Below, piece by piece: positions 61,601-64,000 of a stretch of 64,000 nt of DNA; position 1 is the first letter of the stretch; every line of letters starts with the position of its first letter. The position numbers were made by a program, and so were the translations under genes. The notes beneath the pieces are model-generated. The model was not told the DNA's origin. It saw only the letters and a list, made by a program, of their open reading frames with translations, and did not search any database. The DNA is from Desulfospira sp963664655 (lineage in GTDB: Bacteria > Desulfobacterota > Desulfobacteria > Desulfobacterales > Desulfobacteraceae): assembly GCA_963664655.2 (NCBI GenBank), contig CAXXHM010000001.1, forward strand, positions 992,001 to 1,056,000. The letters run 5' to 3'.

Positions 61601-63417
61601 GTGACCGGGATATTTCTTATATCTATGACCAGGAAACCATCAGCGGCAAGTCAACCAACGGCATGGGACGCCTGACCACGATCACCGACCCTTCCGGGAC
61701 CAGCGTTTTTTGGTACGATACCCTGGGCCGGATAGTTTCCATGAAAAAGACCATAGGTGGCGAAACCTTTACCACATCATATACCCATGACGACGGCGGG
61801 CTGCTCCGTACCATCACCTATCCCAGCGGCCGGATTATAACCTATTCAAGAGACGGATCCGGGAATGTCACTTCAGTAACCTCCATATATCAGGCCACTT
61901 CCCAGACTCTGGGGGGGAATATAACCCGCGCTCCATTTGGTCCTGTGAAGACCATGGACTTTTTGAACGGCAAAACGGAAACAAGGGAGTTTGACCTTCA
62001 ATACCGGCCGGGTACCATATCGGTCCCGGATGTGGTCAGCCTTTCCTATACCTATGATGTGGCCGGGAATGTATCTGCAATAACAGACGGGCTCGCAGTT
62101 TCGGGGAATTTTTCGCCGAACATCCCGGACAACGGGTACAGCTATGCCGCAGGATCCAACAAACTGGACAGCCTGTCCGGCAGCGAATCAATGGCCCTCT
62201 CCCATGATGCCAACGGAAACATTACAGCCAAAGATGACCTGACTTTTGAATACTTCCAGGACAACCGGCTTGCCTCTGTGAAACAGAACGGCTCGACAAT
62301 CGCTTCCTATGAGCACAACAGCTTTGGACAAAGAGTTAAGAAAACTGTAGGAGACGTGGTTACCCTGTACCATTACGATTATCAAGGCCACCTTATTGCC
62401 GAACATGATGCGGACACCAGCCAATGGGTCAGCTATATTTACCTTGACGGCGCACCGGTTGCCATGGTCCGTTATACGCCTGAAACATCCTCACTTTGTT
62501 ACGCGGATATCAACTTAGACGGATACGTAAGCCGTTATGATTATTTGATATTACGCAATAATTGGAACCGTGGTAATTGCAGCGGGGACAATCCTTGCCA
62601 GGGGGACCTTGATTTTGACGGCACTGTAGGCTTATCGGATTATGAGATTCTCAGGCAGGAGTTTGGGTCTGAATGTCCTGTCGACAGCATCTATTATTAC
62701 CACAACGACCACCTGGGTACCCCCCGGAAAATGACAGATGAATCCGGAACTGTGGTCTGGCAGGCTGATTACTCCCCTTTCGGAACGGCTTCCATCACCG
62801 TCAACACTGTCGAGAACAATTTGCGGTTCCCGGGACAGTACTATGATGGTGAAACCGGGCTGCATTATAATAGGCATCGTTATTACGATCCTGAGACTGG
62901 CAGATACCTGACACCAGACCCGATTGGCTTGGCTGGTGGAATCAATCCGTTCCTTTACGCTGAAGCAAATCCTATCAACAATATAGATCCATTGGGATTG
63001 AATACAACTTATTTTCCTGGTTCTCCAGGGTTACCAATAGGTGGCTTACCAGGCACTGTATTTGAACCTGGCTCCCATGCCAACGATCTGTTTGTTCGAG
63101 ATATTACTTCTATAATTGGTTTGATGGATCCACGACCTTTAATCAACGATATTATTAATCTTTGGAATGAAAGTACTGAAAACCATGACTCAGATCCCTG
63201 CTCTAATGAAGAGTCAAAAAGAAAAAACAAAAACAAGCCCATCCAAAGTGGCCAAGATGCACTTGGCCGATTAGAAGGAATTGAAAAAGCTCAAAAAGAC
63301 TATCGTGATGGGAAGAGAAAACGGCCAATTGATTTCATTGATAAAAGTAAGCAACGTTTTAAAAATAGAATAAAGAACTATAAAACACCTCAGGATTTTT
63401 ATGATGACTTCGACTAA
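58636..63417 (+). CDS. Secreted RHS/YD-repeat protein with thrombospondin-3 and dockerin-like segments
   Basis: 1593 residues; N-terminal signal (about 1-38), thrombospondin type-3 calcium repeats (DSDGDGVIDAIDNC, SDYDLDGIGDACD; about 180-216), a DUF6531-like start (GNPINFFNGNKFESQVDL; about 238-300), many YD repeats (about 350-1250), a dockerin-like pair of loops (YADINLDGYVSRYDYLILRN and GDLDFDGTVGLSDYEILRQE; about 1288-1348), the RHS core (YYYHNDHLGTPRKM ... RYYDPETGRYLTPDP ... NPINNIDPLGL; about 1352-1455), and a 138-residue variable tip ending in a Lys-rich region. GGAG precedes the ATG by five bases. Overlaps the next gene by 17 bases. Confidence 0.88.
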   Translation: MLFRNLIFISLLKGVSGAIVYFIVIACCGLLSANTSLAGGWVEHSNDCEVSRPTSFSESEFEVLNKQECAIALYHPGRFVYSRVEYLYEKDGAQFKVVEQATCGGENEVIVDGAINPDPNPISTYDVAGASQGYISYELNTCILPAMVGFQERQTTTSIMSWSPTNISVTTYKWYDGSIEDSDGDGVIDAIDNCVEIINPGQSDYDLDGIGDACDTDTNYSDKELGISTDQDNCHDNFQGNPINFFNGNKFESQVDLLFTSPFSGGITFTRYYNSQSAVDNAMGYGWSHSFNLILYKNFNNSAALIKILDKTGRGYYFQDHDNDQIFEGGFSEKSTVSVGDESYVWQHDDLFYGFDPDTGRLISITDQNGNIQALTYDSDGLLQTVTDQASGRILTFSYNSNEKISYITGPVTASVPDGIWVSYEYDENGNLTDVIYADDNNGSNASGFEYRYEDSNDIHNMTAKYDLAGHLISSWSYDDQDRAIENVNREGTGVFINFDDSENVIVTDAYGVSNTYAISQVAGRQKIISKTGSSNCNTCSSGIVRAEFDPATGLPTEREWAGGRIDQFQDYDSNANPGTWVISAGTDEEKRLTTTWHPTLSDTPLSRTQKSLLADDDNPDRVRTMIWDYDDPSASGDTSAPNENPTGRVYRIIQQGYTLNTSETVTAFEHITTLTYNSRGRILSIDGPLDGTADTFGYTYDEVGNLASITSPVSGSILFEDYDDAGNPGRVTDPNNVETTLTYDGRNRLLNTVTDGKTESRTYTAAGLVKTLTDGAGRTLQYGYNSSHGLPETLTNPTGEYVSYAYDINYNLISETLNTDQGIRTWYLGRDYGDPASNTNLSAGKPWKTIVRNQADTENLETEYEYANGNLTQMTGPSGAWTEYQYDTLNRVIRTAEKVNNIDNAVTTYGYDALNNLVRVTDANNLSTLYVYDDAGNRVKEISPDTGTTLYTYDAAGNLKTLKANDGRTVTYNYDNQSRLTGVAYEDSDRDISYIYDQETISGKSTNGMGRLTTITDPSGTSVFWYDTLGRIVSMKKTIGGETFTTSYTHDDGGLLRTITYPSGRIITYSRDGSGNVTSVTSIYQATSQTLGGNITRAPFGPVKTMDFLNGKTETREFDLQYRPGTISVPDVVSLSYTYDVAGNVSAITDGLAVSGNFSPNIPDNGYSYAAGSNKLDSLSGSESMALSHDANGNITAKDDLTFEYFQDNRLASVKQNGSTIASYEHNSFGQRVKKTVGDVVTLYHYDYQGHLIAEHDADTSQWVSYIYLDGAPVAMVRYTPETSSLCYADINLDGYVSRYDYLILRNNWNRGNCSGDNPCQGDLDFDGTVGLSDYEILRQEFGSECPVDSIYYYHNDHLGTPRKMTDESGTVVWQADYSPFGTASITVNTVENNLRFPGQYYDGETGLHYNRHRYYDPETGRYLTPDPIGLAGGINPFLYAEANPINNIDPLGLNTTYFPGSPGLPIGGLPGTVFEPGSHANDLFVRDITSIIGLMDPRPLINDIINLWNESTENHDSDPCSNEESKRKNKNKPIQSGQDALGRLEGIEKAQKDYRDGKRKRPIDFIDKSKQRFKNRIKNYKTPQDFYDDFD

Positions 63418-63775
63418 GAAATCCCCAAAACTTGACAAAAAGATAAAAGAAATCCTTAAAAAAAAAGAGGCTGGACAATATCAGGAGGCTTTGATGGATG
63501 CCGAAAATCTATCTACAGAATATCCAGATGTTGCTTCTGTTTTTGGATTAGCGGCCTCTATGTATTTTGAAGCTGATCAATTCGATAAAGCTGCTGAAAA
63601 ATATAAAAAAGCTACTGAAATATCACCAAAATCCGAAGCAGCATCATTAGGTTTGTTTCATAGTCTTTGGCAAATGGATAAAAATGATCAGGCCTTTGAC
63701 GAAATGAAAAGATATATGTCCATTGCTCAGTCAGATGAATATAATGAATTACTCACTAATTTTTCAAAAAAATGA
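63401..63775 (+). CDS. Small TPR protein, candidate immunity gene
   Basis: 124 residues with no signal peptide and about two to three TPR motifs (AGQYQEALMDAENLSTEYPD, FDKAAEKYKKATEISPKSEA). The start (63401 or 63404) lies inside the RHS 3' end with AGGA before it, so the two are translated together. Low-G/C composition matches the RHS tip rather than the core. An immunity protein against the RHS tip is the usual meaning of this arrangement; not proven. Confidence 0.72.
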   Translation: MMTSTKKSPKLDKKIKEILKKKEAGQYQEALMDAENLSTEYPDVASVFGLAASMYFEADQFDKAAEKYKKATEISPKSEAASLGLFHSLWQMDKNDQAFDEMKRYMSIAQSDEYNELLTNFSKK

Positions 63776-63880
63776 ATTCTGTCGGATTTAGCTTTAAGCG
63801 GCAAGCATTAAAAAACCTCAGATAATTGGGGTCGTAGTAAAGTTAAATCAGGATTTAAGCCCGAGCCCCCTTTAAAAAAG

Positions 63881-63945
63881 TATCCGTTGCCCGGGGGTCG
63901 GGCCAAGCATAATATCCGTTGCCCGGGGGGTCGGGCCAAGCATAA
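63881..63945 (+). repeat. Tandem 32-bp repeat with GC hairpin
   Basis: Two copies of TATCCGTTGCCCGGGGGTCG-GGCCAAGCATAA in direct order (63881-63912 and 63913-63945; the second has one extra G). Each can form GCCCG / CGGGC. It is about 100 bases after the TPR gene near the right window edge; the remaining bases to 64000 hold nothing recognised. Confidence 0.8.
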
Positions 63946-64000
63946 CGATATAACACCTTGATTGTGCTGGAATTTTATTTTTGATAACCTGATTTTGGTC

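Overview
The window looks like one stretch of a Gram-negative, Deltaproteobacteria-type chromosome (a Desulfobacterota / Desulfobacteraceae-like genome is my best guess). The basis is a secretin-containing MSHA-type pilus locus, a sigma-54-dependent pilin promoter, RHS/thrombospondin-type secreted proteins and many hairpin-forming intergenic repeats. This is inferred from gene families only; no rRNA or tRNA gene was seen.

Layout. 1-7.5 kb (minus): one tightly packed operon with DUF58 (cut by the left edge), a MoxR AAA+ ATPase, DUF4350, DUF4129, three small membrane proteins with zinc-binding modules and a GYF/RDD membrane protein. 7.7-12.8 kb: housekeeping genes: gdhA, a MaoC-like hydratase, a PHP phosphatase, dtd, trmJ and a YciI-like protein. 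13-17.6 kb (minus): a complete branched-chain amino acid ABC importer, livKHMGF. 17.8-22 kb: a METTL27-like methyltransferase, a transporter remnant, cheR and two overlapping EamA transporters. 22-29.9 kb: an island of prepilin-like genes (three prepilins and a PilX-type protein carrying a beta-propeller-like repeat domain) plus a trypsin-like protease, bordered by two repeat-rich segments that share the same terminal inverted repeat. 29.9-37.2 kb: GtrA, a radical SAM protein, a methyltransferase, a B12-binding radical SAM protein, two family-2 glycosyltransferases and a GT-C-like membrane protein, probably making or modifying a surface glycan or lipid-linked product. 37.2-48.7 kb (minus): the main MSHA-type pilus operon (fused PilM-PilN, PilO, PilP-like, secretin, ExeA-like ATPase, GspE/MshE, GspF/MshG, a membrane-anchored sigma-54 activator) and, behind its own sigma-54 promoter, the major pilin. 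49.3-54.9 kb (plus): a hybrid histidine kinase and a heterodimeric ABC exporter. 55.5-63.8 kb (plus): a secreted beta-helix protein with a 774-bp internal duplication, a 1593-aa RHS protein with thrombospondin-3 and dockerin-like calcium-binding segments, and a small TPR gene overlapping the RHS 3' end that is a candidate immunity gene.

How the parts fit. The pilus operon, the prepilin island and probably the glycan genes between them form one surface-appendage region. The ATPase has an N-terminal MshEN (c-di-GMP-binding type) domain and the pilin promoter has a perfect GG-N10-GC sigma-54 core next to a sigma-54 activator gene, so assembly and pilin synthesis appear to be controlled separately. 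The intergenic DNA is unusually rich in dispersed repeats: a seven-copy two-hairpin family, a 127-bp hairpin element with a half copy, and several inverted arrays built from degenerate 7-nt units. The strongest novelty candidates are the beta-propeller PilX protein, the radical SAM/glycosyltransferase cluster, the RHS protein with its inserted dockerin and variable tip, and the repeat families.
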